NCBI GenBank assembly: GCA_933228895.1
Contig: OW121855.1
Span: forward strand, 74,052,698-74,116,697
Direction: 5' to 3'
Length of the DNA stretch: 64,000 nucleotides
From: Platycnemis pennipes
Taxonomy: Eukaryota > Arthropoda > Insecta > Odonata > Platycnemididae
A program made the position numbers and the translations under genes. Positions 11,001-23,474 of this stretch are shown piece after piece. Numbering within the stretch: the first letter of the stretch is position 1; each line of letters begins with the position of its first letter. Below the pieces are notes generated by a model, which had not been told where the DNA came from, did not search any database, and saw nothing but the letters and a program-made list of their open reading frames with translations.

Positions 11001-13062
11001 AAATGAAGTATGGACGACGCCAACTGTACGAATATTGGATAAAAACTAATCAAAGATTGAAGCTACACTTCGAAACAGATGAAAAATTGCCTACCATCCC
11101 TAACCTACGTCACTCAAAATATTCTCAAACTTCCTTAGTGTGTCCAACCATCTGCTTCAAGTTTGACTGCTATAATAAGGAACCTTTCGTCCTCAGGCAG
11201 AATCTCAGGGCTTAAGCTCACATTGCGAGATAAGATAAAAGAGTTCAAGGAACACTCATATGCTGAAATTTAGTGAACGCATGCAGTTTCTTTCCGGAGA
11301 TCTATGACGTAATAGTGCTGCTCAAAGTGATGAGTAGGCATATTGCAGTAGTGATTTTGGGTGCACGGGTGACTGAATGTTTTTTAATGTAATGTAATAG
11401 TAATGTTGGCATGATCCGGTTCATTGGGTCATGGAGAAGAAAATCATTGAAAGGAATTGGTAAAACTATCCGATACCAAGATCTGTTTAGATTATCAACA
11501 GGTATTGTTAATAACGGAAGGAAAACTCCAATGGCTTCAATATTTTACGCTACCAACATGGTGGAGAAGGGGAGGGGAAATTAGCCCGCCCAAGAATGAT
11601 TCACACAAACAGGCACACAATCATACGCATCTTTAAAAGGCACCTACTTATGCTCTTCTTGAGCGCTTTTCTTTCTGATATTTCTTTACCAATTCATTGT
11701 ATCTCAGGGTGTGTCCAACTGTTTTTCTTCCATCGCACTGTGTTCCAGAGAGTCCCTTCTTCCTAGCTTCTTCTGTACTTCTAAATTTTTCATTTTATTC
11801 TTACTATTTTGAACCCACGAGCTGGCCGTTAATAGGAGTAGAGTAAATATCTTGCCGAGAGCCAGATAATCGACGTACTGTATTTACGTAAATTTATATG
11901 TGGAAAGCATAACCTTAATTAGTTTGAGTCAGATGCTTGAAACTATTTTCTTGCATTCGTCTAGCTGGAGAGCTCTTACGAAATGAAACTCACCAAGGAG
12001 GTGCTAAAAATTGGAACTTGAAGTAGTCCCCCGCGCTAATAGAATGCATCGCGAAGGACGCTCCGCCGCGTGGACTAAGGCAGATGATGCAACTGGATTA
12101 ATCATCGTTCTATTTTTAAAATATTCCTTTTATCATTGAGTTTGGATGATGTCAATGAACGTATCGTCTTAATGTATTTAATCATTAAAACGTCAGTATC
12201 TATGAAGCTAGAATATGTCCTTGGGGCAAGGGGCTGTGATTGTCTGCAGAATGTCTTTTCTGACCTCTTTATTGGGCTCGCATATATAACACAATTTTTT
12301 AATCTATCGGACTCATTGGAGAAGTGACAGTGATAATTTGAATTTGAGTCAGTTAAAATACAACCACTCATATAATATGTAATGCATCCAAAATATAACC
12401 AATATATGCATAGGCGAAAAATAACTCCAATTACCATAATGAGTTTAGCATCACGCGTATAAAACTCGAAATTGTTGTATTGTGCACAGTCACGGGCGGA
12501 ACATGGTGTGCCCTCAAAAATCTTTTGTGGTTTGTGAGGAAGTTTGATTTCTCGGCAACCACATACTTAGGATTGAATTCGACCATCAGTGACCGCAGAT
12601 AGGATTTTTAGAGTGTGTTTAGTTGTGTTTTGGCTTTCCCGGCGGGATTAACTACTCCATAAATGTGCAAAATATAATTTAAGTTTTGCCACGTCTAATA
12701 CAAAGTCTCTTCCGGCTATTGTATTATTTACTTGCCTATTTTTATTTAATTTTTAATATTTAGTGAAATTATCGAACAATTACCTTCCAGGAGTCATCGC
12801 CACGAGAAATTCGTTATCACAATGCGATAGATTGACGCAATGTACAGTAAAACATATCCCTTTCATCCCATGCCCTTCTTTTTCTCTTTTCCCCTGCTTA
12901 AATGGCCGGTGACCTAACACCCCTGGCTACACACCCTTCGGATGACCGCTGGTTAATGAGGAGATGTAAAAGTAGATATACATGTGGACTCTTCATAAAG
13001 GCTTTGTGGGTGAACTGCTGGGTTGGAATTTCTTCCGGAATATCTCCCGCGTTGGTTCATAT
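11001..13062. other. unassigned AT-rich stretch
   Basis: Open frames of 60-111 codons occur on both strands without motifs. No repeat family that I recognise elsewhere in the window appears here. Confidence 0.5.
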
Positions 13063-13380
13063 CTACATCTACATAATACCCCGCAAGCCACCATAAAGGT
13101 GTGTGGCAGGGGGTGAACTCTCACCAAACATGCACTACATATCATGCATAAAAAAAGGATCAGTACTTTTATAGGTACTGTTCAAAACTACGCTATTTAA
13201 AAAAAAGATAAAAATACCAAAACATACATGCAAAAACATGCCGTTAGTTGGGTTAGCTATAAGTCCTTATACCAACATGCAGCTACCAATGTTATCCATT
13301 GCTACACTCGTACTGGATATATTTACCGTTATTCATATCCCTAATAGTACGAGGAAAAAAAGGACATTTTGAATCTTGCA
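13063..13380 (-). mobile_element. CR1/L2-like LINE, 5'-truncated
   Basis: The minus strand starts in the ORF2 C-terminus (FKMSFFPRTIRDMNNG by eye, compare the intact frame near 54510), continues through a 3' UTR almost identical to that at 21600-21916, and ends with the paired hairpins and ATGTAGATGTAGAT. Length about 320 bp. Confidence 0.8.
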
Positions 13381-13639
13381 TATTGCTATATATTGCTCGG
13401 CCGACATATTTGCTGGCGTTGGACGTCACGGCGTCTTCGGATGATGATGGGCATGAAGACGCCTACCACAAATCTAAACTCTCGTCCGAGCAAAACGGTG
13501 CTACGCGGGAGATATCTCGGAAGTATTTCCTTACACCGTATCCTTAGACATGAACTGTTGAGGACGCAAGACTTATTCACCCCAACTGATCAAATTTATC
13601 GTGAGTAAAACTTTCTAATTCGTTTAATACTGATGACAT

Positions 13640-13792
13640 AAGGAAGGCAGGATAACTTTATCGTTCATGTTTCGAGGTTCATTGGTCTCATTAAGACAGG
13701 GTCTCGTCAAGGGAAAAATATATAGAAGGAAGGCAATGTAAAGCCTCGTATGAGATGCATAGATCAAGTGGTGAAGGATGTAAATGAGAAGA
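13640..13792 (+). pseudogene. RTE-like LINE C-terminal fragment, 5' part of an interrupted copy
   Basis: Contains 'PRMRCIDQVVKDVNEKR' in one frame, the conserved near-C-terminal RTE motif (compare 'MKCMERAVKDV' on the minus strand near 62350). It is interrupted at about 13792 by the insertion 13793-14271 and resumes at 14285. Confidence 0.6.
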
Positions 13793-14271
13793 GGTAGGTA
13801 GGATTTCATTTTTGAGGTGCGTCGACCTCTGAGGTCATTTTGCACCTTGAACTATCCATCATGGGTAAAGTTCAGTAATTTAAAAGAACATTTGATTAAA
13901 ACAGATAATAAAATATTAATATTAATGAAACAATGTGTCATAGATTTTTGAAAAAGCCAGATATTCGTAAAAACTTAATTAAATTATCGATGTTCTCGGG
14001 GTTGTTACCAGAATTTGATTTATGTCACCAGATATGTATGTTCAAACTTTTACGGGGCTCCCGATATTCATCGCACTTCCTCAGGATATGCCGCATACTA
14101 ACAGAGGAGTCGAAGGAGTCCTCGCAACGAGTGGGAGTTTTTTCCTCTGTAAATAGGTATGAGTGCGTTAGGGCGCAATGGCCTATCCTTAGCCGGGTGA
14201 TAGCGACCTCCTCGGCACGATTATTCCTGACAGAGGTGAGCCACACTGATGTCACAGGTTTTATTGCTCGA
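13793..14271 (-). mobile_element. I/Jockey-type LINE, 5'-truncated, nested in RTE
   Basis: The minus strand encodes a remnant with 'TSVRNNRAEEVAITRLRIGH' and a zinc-knuckle-like region (14025-14255), the part that follows RNase H in I/Jockey-type ORF2. The cysteine pattern is eroded (CEDSFDSSVSMRHILRKC). Its 3' UTR shares 'GGTGCAAAATGACCTCAG' and 'GTCGACGCACC' with the copy at 42733-43220 and ends in a CCTACCTACC tail. It is flanked by 13-bp direct repeats GTAAATGAGAAGA (13780-13792) and GTAAAAGAGAAGA (14272-14284), one mismatch. Confidence 0.7.
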
Positions 14272-14385
14272 GTAAAAGAGAAGATTTTGTAATTATGAAT
14301 AGGCTTGCCGATATAAGAATCGAAGGGAGAGCTTCACAAACCTATGCCATCCTTGATTACCAATGATAATGATGGCGATATATCC
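14272..14385 (+). pseudogene. RTE-like LINE C-terminal fragment, 3' part of an interrupted copy
   Basis: Resumes the tail: 'AATAGGCTTGCCGATATAAG' and 'GAGAGCTTCACAAACCTATG' align with 33270-33315 (AAGAGGTAAGCCGATTG, GAGAGCTACTTCGAACC). Together with 13640-13792 it is one RTE copy split by a later LINE insertion. Confidence 0.55.
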
Positions 14386-16620
14386 CTTTGTGCAGTTCAA
14401 TGTGCCCGCCTATTTCTTCGTGGACCGCTTTTGAAAACAAAGTATGAAATCAATGTATTGTGATTTACATCCCAATGTCAAATTTCAAACCTTTTGTGTT
14501 CCCAGCCCTCTCTCCGATTTCTCGGACTCTTTGGGATTTGACATATGTCGGTCCATCCCTGCTTCTCACCTTTAACTTTCACTGTATAGTTCTCTCTTTC
14601 TATCTGTGCCTTATTCATTCTCCAACACCTGCCGTTCCACATAAACACCACTCCAATTCTCATTACATACTCACCAAATCATCTTAATATTTTTATCATT
14701 TCCATTATTGTTTGGAATTTTAAGTTTTAGTGTAGCGCATTCATTCAAGTGGAAACCTGTGTGAAAGTGGTTATTTTGTCTGATCGAGAAAGACACTACG
14801 CTCCCATTTGGTTCTCAGAAGTAATAATGGCTTGACGACTTCAAATTGAGATCTCCAGTGGTTATATTTTTGTTGGATTCAATCCCTTAATATAAACTCT
14901 GAATCATGATATAAAATAGTTCCCTTGTGTCCTCAGAGTAAATTATTTGATAAAAAGTAAAATATCGTAGTTTAAATGGGGTTCATTGTGGAGTCACAAC
15001 GCATTTCACTCGGAATTATTTAATAGCAGGTGTTCCACAAGATTAGAAGACACATTGCTTGGAGCACCCACCAATCCTCATGAATTGCCAAGTGTCAGCA
15101 TGGATTCGAAAACATGTCTGAAATACGATCTCGTATGACTGCCATTATTGGCCTTCAACGAAGTATAAAATATGAAGTGATTGTATTTATATCAGCATCA
15201 TTATGCCGAAGTAACTATCACATGGGCTATCTTCTATGAATTTGACTCTTAGAGTTAAGATAGTGATTAGCAAGGGTTTGTACGCACTAATTATAAAAAC
15301 ACTAAGGAAATATTGCTCGGCTTGACGCTGTGGAACTTATCCATTACGGATAAATTGATAATCTCTTATTTAATTCAACTGATTATTTTAATGGGAAGAC
15401 TCCTGGTTACAATATTTGTGAGTCATATTCAGGTAGATGAAGATGACACAATGTGTTAAAACACGGATTGTGTCAATAAAATCAACAGTGGTGTTAACCA
15501 AGTGATTAAAATTGTATCCACAAATAAAACAGTTTTTTTTATGGAAAAAGGACGGAGCTGGTCATGACTATTTTTAGCATAGTTCAAAATCTTCCTTCCT
15601 GGGTTTCAAGCGTAAATTAGAATACATTTGCTTCTTTTCAATAGAAAAGTCTAATGCATGCTTGTTGTCGCGTGTAACTTAATATACTGGCAGTCGTTTA
15701 ATTATGGCAGTGGACGAGAAGTGGCAAAAAAGTTGAACGTCTTCATCCGCAATCTGTATTCATATTCCTTTTTGAAATTTTTCATATTTTTTCACTATCA
15801 TCAAGCGTTGTTAAGACCCTTGAGTACTCTTTTCTTTTCCTTCCGTGATAGCCGCTAATACACCTCATTTCTCAGCTCCCCGAGTTTTTCACTTTGAAAC
15901 GAATTGCGTCATCCGCAAGCGCGCTCATAGGAGGAAGAGATTTGAGAAATTACGCGGTATCCTCTGCACATCATCAGGTCCCGGATATGACCTGACTCGC
16001 GGTGCTTGAAGCGTCGACTTCGAGTGTTCGATACCATGAGAGATTTATGAACGAGAGTCCAGAAATGCTTGCGCGCCACCACTGCCCGCTTAAGTAATTG
16101 AATCCACGTCGTTTGCGAGGCTTTATGAGGGCCAGTACTTGAAAATAATGAGAAGGCACACCGAAACAGTTTAATCTCACTACAGAAAGTATAAGAACAT
16201 GGTAGAAAAGGGAAAAAAATTCCTTACCCATGTATTCTTCCTTATCAGTCAGCCTATCCAATATTAAATATATGTTTAAATCTGCATAAAATCTAGCGCT
16301 CTTCATTCCATTCAGAATATATGTTATTTTTCTCCCATTTTAGTATTTAACTAATATTCATCCTTTAGCAAGATTTCCAGAAAAAAATCATTCACCTTGA
16401 ACGGGACTCTAATGCGGAACCTCCTGATTTGCAGCCAAGTGCTTTAGGCAGCTATCAAGGCATCCCCTGTGGAGTTTTTTCTTTGGAATTCTTTCCGCTG
16501 CACATACCAGTGGGTAACACCATTAAGGTTTTTCGTGGTTGCATCGCAGTCTTTGAATAGAAATAAATCTTCCTTCAATTACCGCTCTCTTGACCATTCC
16601 TTAACCTATCACAACGCTCT
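14386..16620. other. unassigned AT-rich stretch
   Basis: No domain-bearing frame. The 110-codon minus frame at 15974-16306 and the 75-codon frame at 14460 show no motif. No repeat shared with the rest of the window was spotted. Confidence 0.45.
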
Positions 16621-16624
16621 CAGG

Positions 16625-16925
16625 TTGATAAGATGGCTGGAGTACAAGCTTCCTACCAAGAACCCGGGTTTATGTCCCGGGATTGGCAGATTTTTCAGTT
16701 TTACTCCAGTACCTTACTGATCGCGGTGTGGAGAGCACTTCGAGTACTGTACTCTGTGCGTCGGATGGGGCGTTTAACAGGGGAACCCTTACCGTATTTA
16801 TTTAAGAGCAGGGTGATGCCGACTACTCCATAAATTATAACTAGTTCAGAGCGCCCACCAATCCTTAAAAATGCATATTATCTTAGTTGTTGGCCTCCTC
16901 CCCTAATGGCAGAATCTCAAAACGT
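16625..16925 (+). mobile_element. tRNA-derived SINE copy
   Basis: B-box-like 'GGGTTTATGTCCCGGGATTG', then 'GAGCACTTCGAGTACTGTAC', 'GCGTCGGATGGGGCGTTTAA', 'CAGGGGAACCCTTACC' and an end at 'GGCCTCCTCCCCTAATGGCA'. Same block order as the copy at 2492. Confidence 0.65.
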
Positions 16926-17157
16926 CCACTAATTGCTTTTGCTTTCTCCTTATTATATTCCAACCCAGCTAGCTCCAGTAACAAGGTCCACAATTGTCCG
17001 GCTTGATAACACGGAAAGTGTGGGTGTTGTGTCTTTCTTAGGGTAAAGACCCAATGTTAAATGGTGCTATAGGACTTTAGCCATTTTTGTACCTAAAAAT
17101 CTAATTCCACTACGTATTTCAATAGGACAAAAGAGCTGGATATAGTTTTAAACCTCG

Positions 17158-17310
17158 TCGTAATCACTAGTCATCAATCTTGTAATTGGTATGACGCTGG
17201 TTTCCACTCGATTGTCTTATCAGATAACATCTTAATATTAAAGTACTCCTTCTCTTTTACATTCTTGGCGTTCTTGGCTACTTGTTACCCATCACTAATT
17301 GCATAATTTA
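17158..17310 (-). pseudogene. RTE-like LINE tail fragment
   Basis: 'TCATCAATCTTGTAATTGGT' followed by 'GACGCTGGTTTCCACTCGAT' is the antisense of the RTE C-terminal end also seen at 10625 and 32825. Confidence 0.5.
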
Positions 17311-17985
17311 ATTATGAATTCTGTTAGGTATAAAAAAACAAAGCTTTGTTGACTTGAAAAATATATATTTCACACGACTGCTTCCGTAGTATACTTTTGT
17401 GCTAACACTTCGAATATACTTTTGTGAAATCTACTAAATTATTTTTCTAATATTTCATGAAGTTTCATAAAATGTAGCCTGAAACCATGAAATTATGGAG
17501 AATTTATATTTTATTGATCAATAAATTTGGGTGCATTTTGATATTGTTGTTGTTATAAAATCATTTCCCGTGGATGGATTCTGTTACTCGTATCACCGTT
17601 GATTAGCGTCGGTCATCGCTTATCACAGCTCTTCCGATTTTGTAACGGGACGAGGTGATACTCTACACTTTCAACTTCGTGCGCCTCATTATTACGCTAA
17701 GGTAGCAATCTTGACATATTTTCAAAGGGCACTATAGTGATTAATTCATAATTTTATAACAATACTTAAATATAACCCTATTCATTATTCATTCACTTCG
17801 GTAGTTTTTTAGTTAAGTGTCACTATAAAAATATTTATTTATTCCTTTTAACAACATATTTATTTTGTATCTAACACTTGAATTTTTATATCATAGTTTT
17901 ATAATTTCAACGGTTTTATTGCTATACAATCATTTTTACGCTCAGTTATCCATGGCTTATTATCACATATAGGAGTTGATGTCAC
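17311..17985. other. unassigned AT-rich sequence
   Basis: Very AT-rich, no open frame or recognised repeat. Confidence 0.4.
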
Positions 17986-18412
17986 CAGACACGTAACCAG
18001 GGGGGGGGGGGGGGGGCTGAAGCCCCCCCCCACCCCGAAAGTTATTCCAAAAAAATATTATCGTTCTGATTTTAACTAGGCATCATAAACCGGATTAAAC
18101 TGCGTTACTTATCACTAGTTTCATGCATGTGTGTGGTTAATTATTGTTCTTTTCAATATGATATAAATGCATGCGTTGAACTTCTCTTCTGAGGCCGGTC
18201 AAATTAACTGTTTCATGACAAGGTAAACAGTGAGTTTTACCAGCGAAAATAGATAGGAATGGGCATTATGAAAGCAAATACCAGCACTGAAAATTAAGGA
18301 AGAGATTAGTAACATGTCGGTACCGACGGGCAAGGCTGATTTGAAGTTAGGCTACACGGGCTACACTAGACTTAGCCCCGCCCCCCGAAGCAAATTTCTA
18401 GTAACGTGCCTG
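17986..18412 (-). mobile_element. TIR family X element, both ends present
   Basis: Both ends carry the same inverted terminal sequence: CAGACACGTAACCAG (17986-18000, +) and CAGGCACGTTACTAG (minus strand, ending at 18412), so this 427-bp unit looks like a complete non-autonomous DNA transposon. The left end runs into G17 (18000-18016) followed by CTGAAG and C9, making an 11-bp hairpin with a GA loop. The interior matches copies at 1469-1846 and 19235-19625. No clear target-site duplication is seen. The superfamily is not assigned; CAG ends would fit hAT-like elements. Confidence 0.6.
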
Positions 18413-18600
18413 TGCGTGACCATATCTGGTGCGCCTGGTTGAGAAACGTATGTGGCTGTACTCATCCCATCGTCAATATTTAAAAAAAATCTCACTAGCT
18501 CTATATTATGATTCATATCCCAGTAAGCAAGTTCACCGCAGCTAAATTTTACAGTGTTTAAGTTATTATCTCCATTAAAAACTGACTAATTTGCGTTCCG
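18413..18600. other. short unassigned spacer
   Basis: Separates the TIR element from the GC-rich block; nothing recognisable. Confidence 0.4.
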
Positions 18601-18990
18601 AAAGCAAATCAACCTTTATGTCCAAGGTTATGAGTGGCATGCCCTGGGCTGCGTGAGACAACGATACCCACCACCGCACATTCATTTCTCATTAACGAGA
18701 CCTCGGTGAACTTGGCGCCATTAATTAGGCGGCAAACCTCAACCCCCACACATCGACTGGCGAGAAATTGGAGATGGAAAAAAATCTCAAACACGCTCAG
18801 GAGAGCGCCTTTTCCCGGACTGTACTCTGAATCTCTCTCTTTCTCACTCTCTCCAAGAATAACCGACTTATCCAATAAATCCTCGGTCGGTATCCTTGCT
18901 AGAAGTTGGGTCTGGGCTGAGGCTGTCGAGAGGAGGGAGTTGCGCTCGGTGTAGATGTATCGGAGACTTGGGGTGGATATCAAGTAGGTT
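18601..18990. other. GC-rich block with open frames on both strands
   Basis: A 124-codon minus frame and a 106-codon plus frame overlap completely, which fits composition rather than coding. A TCTCTCTCTTTCTCACTCTC tract lies at about 18831-18852. No domain is recognised. A promoter or 5' exon is possible but unsupported. Confidence 0.25.
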
Positions 18991-19234
18991 AGGTAGCACT
19001 GGAAAAGGCGTTGGCATACTATCCTATGGGTGACAATGAAGCTAGAATATGGGTGCTAGGTTAAGGACTAAGCCCCACCTACTCCGTACAAAACGTTGCG
19101 TTTTGTACAGCCTCATGTACGGAAATTGTGTGTGTTAAAACATAAACGACAATGAAATTGTACCCAATTTTCATCACAATGCCGTCAGTTAATCTTCCTT
19201 AGACTATTTAAGGGAGGTATTAATGATTTGATTC

Positions 19235-19625
19235 CCCTGGGGAGGGGATGGGGGGAGGGCTAAGTCTAGTATAGCGTAACTTGAAGCAAATCACCTGTGC
19301 CCGTTCTGTGCCGACATGTTACAAATCTCTTCCTTTAATCTTCAGTGCTTGGTATTTACTTTCATGGTGCCCATTCTTATCTCTTCTCACTGGTAAATTT
19401 CACTCCTTACCTTGTTATGAAGCAGTTAATTTGACCGGCCCCAGACGGAAGTTCAACGCGTACATACATAACAGATTGAAAAGAACAGTTATTAACCACA
19501 CACATGCATCAAAATAGTGATCACGTTTCAAGGCACTTAACACTAGAATTATGCGTGATGTAATCTGTATTTTCATGCCCAGTTGAAATCAAAACAACAA
19601 AATTACTGGGAAAAAATTCCTAATT
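19235..19625 (+). mobile_element. Copy of TIR family X (partial)
   Basis: From 'GGGCTAAGTCTAGTATAGCG' through 'GCCGACATGTTACAAATCTC', 'CAGTGCTTGGTATTTACTTT', 'ACAGATTGAAAAGAACAGTT' and 'TGATCACGTTTCAAGGCACT' it follows the interior of the elements at 1469 and 17986. The terminal CAG end is degraded and the right end is missing. Confidence 0.6.
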
Positions 19626-21599
19626 TAACCTAATAAAACTACTTCTTTGAGGGTTGTGTGCGTGTTTGTAACTTTACACTGTTGCTTTGATGAATTTAAA
19701 AGATGCATTACATTATTCATTCCACTACTCTTAAGTTTTTTGCGCATTAAAACAAAACATTCACCCGCACGAGTAACGGGAGGAGTAATCTCATGGTTCG
19801 CGCCTACTAAGGTGACTTCTGGTTTCTCAAATCAAAGGCGATGCCTCCTCCAATGCATTCTATCCTCCTTGATGTATATGTAGGTTCGTCGGCTGGATGA
19901 GCAGAGGGGCGTTGGATGTGATGCCTTTAAAGGGAGGAGAAAGGGATGCTCCGCTGCAATTAGTGGGTGACCCTGTCACGTGACCTCTCTCTCTCTCACT
20001 CCTCCTCGCGCCTCTTTAAGGAGGAAGCATTATGGGAGAGGTCAGGTGGAGATCACAGGAGTGGCAATCGTTTTCCTTTCCTGAAGAGGGGGAGATGTTC
20101 AACTAGACTCGTCTGGTGAACAACGAGACGCCTCCATCTCTGTCTGCCCTCAAGAGGAATGAGATACGAAAAAAGTTACTTCCAAAAGAATTCATGCGTT
20201 ACTATTGTGCGACATAAGTGGCATCCTCCTAAATTTTTTCAGTATTCATGCCATTAAAAGTTTAATGAAATACTGTGTCCCTTCCTTAAATAATTTTTCC
20301 ATGCAATAAGTAATGTCTAGTACAAGCTTGGAGTGGGCTTCACCAATTGAAGTCTGTAAAATGTTGATGTGATTGGTAAAATGGAACGGTGAAGGTGAAC
20401 GTGATTTCAATGGAATAGATAAGGAATTTTGTTGATTCATAGGTTGTTAAATTCCTGAAAGAAAAATCAAATACTTAAAATTAAAGAAATTCAGAAAAAG
20501 TGTAAGCTATAACATTCATGTGCGCTCGCTTTTCTTCATCCTTGCAGGCGTGGTGGTTTCTTCCTGCGTCAGTTCTTGAGATTCTGAGTTGCTTGCATGA
20601 AACGTAATTTGACTCCAGATACCTACATTTTTACCAAGGTATGTATTCAAATCGATAAAAATTTTATGTGACACCTAGTGCAGAATGTTTTTAGGTCCTT
20701 GTCCAGAGATGAACTAATATTATTGCTTGGAATTCTACCGGTTGGGGTAGATTTTGATGGAGCTCTCAATCTACTCGTCTTCCACACTTTTCCTGAATCC
20801 TACTTCATCTAAAAGCCCACTTCATTTCTAACGTCATATTAGCATACTATTTACCTATTTTCATGCAATTTAAATCCTTCAACTCCCATCGCACACACTT
20901 CAAAAGCTTACAGTATTTTTCCAATGTCTTTGTTAGGGGCCAGATTGCGCCACGCCCCATATTAAAACTGCCGCAAACCTTTTCTAGGCTTCTTTGCTCA
21001 AAGTTCCGGTAGTAAGTTCTCTCAGTACGATGGTTTTAGGCGTAACTTGGTGGAAGTCCATTTATATGAAAATGAAGTAAAGAAATCTTGTAATTTTACA
21101 CTCATATTTATTCCACTATTTATAATGGTATCAGAAGTTCACTTGCGTCGAAACCAGGAAACTAGTGGTAGGTACCAAATAAAAATGAGAGGAAAATTTG
21201 TTTACTTTATTTTCATAAGTTCTCTCTCTGCATTAAATTATTTGGTTGCCCCATTTCCCTGCCTTCATATCTTTAGTATTGACCCAACCTACGTCCATGA
21301 TGCAATCAAACTAACTTTAGTTTTCCTGGCTACTCTATGCTGTGCCCACCCGCGACTTATTGGTGATCGAATAAATCTGGCGATGAAGCTACCCCAGAAC
21401 CAAGATTGATGCACAAGAAGCTAAGGTTTTGGATATCCTATACCCACTTTTATCTAATTCATTATGGTTGCCCAATGCGTAAAGCTACTTCCCGGGGACC
21501 ATGGGTTCGAAGTCCAATCAGAGTAATTTCTTGGGCATGTAATCATAATTCAGAAGCCCCAAATTCTGAGATCCATATTTCTTAATCAAGCCCAAGGTT
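19626..21599. other. unassigned sequence
   Basis: Includes a CT-rich tract at 19986-20005. A 120-codon frame at 21047-21409 begins with TTG, is hydrophobic in places and has no recognised motif; I do not call it a gene. Confidence 0.45.
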
Positions 21600-21916
21600 T
21601 GCAGATAAATGTCCTTTTTTACTCGTACTATTAGGGATATGAATAACGGTAAATATATCCAGTACGAGTGTAGCAATAGATAACATTGGTAGCTGCATGT
21701 TGGTATAAGGACTTAAAGCTAACCCAACTAACAGCATGTTTTTGCATGTATGCTTTGCTATTTTTATCTTTTTTTAAATAGTGTAGTTTTGAACAGTACC
21801 TATATAAATACTAATCCTTTTTTATGCATGATATGTAGTACATGTTTGGTGAGAATTCACCCCCTGCCACACACCTTTATGGTGTCTTGCAGGGTATTAT
21901 GTAGATGTAAATGCAA
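21600..21916 (+). mobile_element. CR1/L2-like LINE, 5'-truncated
   Basis: Begins in the last coding segment (KMSFFTRTIRDMNNG by eye), then shares a 3' UTR with 13063-13380 (inverted) including 'GGTAGCTGCATGTTGGTATA' and 'AACCCAACTAACAGCATG', and ends with GGTGAGAATTCACC, CCCTGCCACACACC...GGTGTCTTGCAGGG and ATGTAGATGTAAATG. Confidence 0.8.
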
Positions 21917-22024
21917 ACCAAGAGCAGCTATTATGTATATTTATAGAAAAAGATTCCTCTATTCTTCGAGGTCATTTCTCCACTGTGAGAAATGACCTCG
22001 ACGTCTAAAAACCCGTACAAATAC

Positions 22025-22135
22025 AATTTTACTGCGTTCCCGAATCGGGATTCGAAACCTAAACCTTTGGGTATCCTGGCCGACCCGTTACGCACTGGAC
22101 TACTACGAACGGCTTTCCGATTTGAGGTCTGACGG
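22025..22135 (-). repeat. tRNA-derived SINE head
   Basis: The minus strand has 'GTAGTCCAGTGCGTAACGGG' (A-box region) and 'GGTTTCGAATCCCGATTCGG' (B-box region) with tRNA-like spacing, followed by a run without tRNA pairing. Confidence 0.45.
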
Positions 22136-22500
22136 AAAATGACGACTGGGCCCCCGCTTCGCCTTTGGTGTCGCCTTGGACCCGTCAGTCTCCAATTAGT
22201 CCGCTGGGTCCCTCGACCCCTCCTGCGACAGAATGTGCCCCTGAGTCAATTAGAACTCCCTTCCCTACCGCCTCCCCTGCGCTCACCCCAGCTCTCCCTA
22301 ATTGGCACACCATCTGCATCCTACCCCTCACTGGCATTCCCTGCTAAACCAACCCCATAACGCATCTCACTCTTTTGGGATAAACACCCCCTACCCCCTC
22401 AGACCGTTCGAGGAGCTGGATAGAATTGTGCCCTTAGTGGTTCTAGTAGTACGTGGTAGAATATCCTTTTTAGGTGATCCGGCTGCATAGATAGGGATCA
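22136..22500. other. C-rich, low-complexity stretch
   Basis: Pyrimidine-biased on the plus strand (22139-22420), giving three overlapping open frames of 60-73 codons rich in Pro, Ser and Leu. Not a supported gene. Confidence 0.4.
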
Positions 22501-22504
22501 GAAT

Positions 22505-22830
22505 GATTTCCATCGTGGGGACCGGGTTCGAATCACTGGAGTGTATAAGATTTGCTATTGAATCCAAGAGATCCGCACTCAAGCGCAATTTGGAGGACGC
22601 TTCAAATTCAATTATCCGTCCGTCGAATGGGTCGTTAAACCGTGAAACCCGTGGCGGCTTTCTTTAAGGGTAGACTAACACCCACCTCGGTTTTCTCTCC
22701 TCCCTTCCTTCTTTTCTGGAAAAATTCTTACCCCGACGGAATCATCTATCTATTCCAAATGGCGCCAATGACCTTGGCTTTCCCTAGATAATGCCATACA
22801 GTATAACCTAATCTTACATCAAAGACAAGC
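22505..22830 (+). mobile_element. tRNA-derived SINE copy
   Basis: B-box-like 'GACCGGGTTCGAATCACTGG', hallmark 'TCCGTCCGTCGAATGGGTCG', 'CACCCACCTCGGTTTTCTCT' and 'GGCGCCAATGACCTTGGCTT' in the family order. Confidence 0.65.
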
Positions 22831-23474
22831 ACAGCATCTGTACATTTGGCTCGATTTAAACCCGCGCTCTTTTGAATTGTGACCTTCCTATCGTGGCCGT
22901 TTCGGCGGTTCTGTCAGATGAAAGTACCTCGTGCTTGTCTGATGGGGTGAAGGTAAAAATCCCCTCACTCACATATCTCCGAGGTAATTTAGTGGGTATT
23001 CTTTAGATATAGATGAAATTCCCAATCACACGGATTGTAGCTTGGGCCTTCATCAATATTTGTTCCTATTAGTGGATTGGTGATAGGCAGCTGAGGTAAA
23101 TTTCTCTAATAAGGATAGGTGAGTATCATTCATATGTATCACACTTTATGTTAAATGTTTTAATGCCTCTTCGTCGTTTAATCGCTGCATGTACCTGATG
23201 TTTACGTATTCTGATTAACACCGCTATTGAGAACCTTCCAGTTGGATAGTTTATTCCGGACAGGTGACTGACTGCTGGGGTCATTTGCGCAGTTTAGGAT
23301 TTATGTATTGTTTTCGATGTTTATCCAACATATAAATATACTTATAGGGTAAACAATAAACGTTTAAACAAGAAACTACAAATATTAGTCACATTGGTCA
23401 AAAAGACAAGACAATGTGTGGGTTAGGCAATGGAATAGGACAAAGATAGGTGAGTTATTGTGTAATGGTAGGAA
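22831..23474. other. unassigned sequence
   Basis: The part at 22943-23020 has a weak resemblance to the CR1-like tail (CCCCTCACTCAC...GGGTATTCTTTAGATATAGATG). Otherwise nothing recognised. Confidence 0.35.

Noticed and set aside
21047..21409. 120-codon frame as a membrane protein gene
   Set aside because: Starts with TTG, no conserved motif, sits in AT-rich DNA where hydrophobic frames arise by chance.
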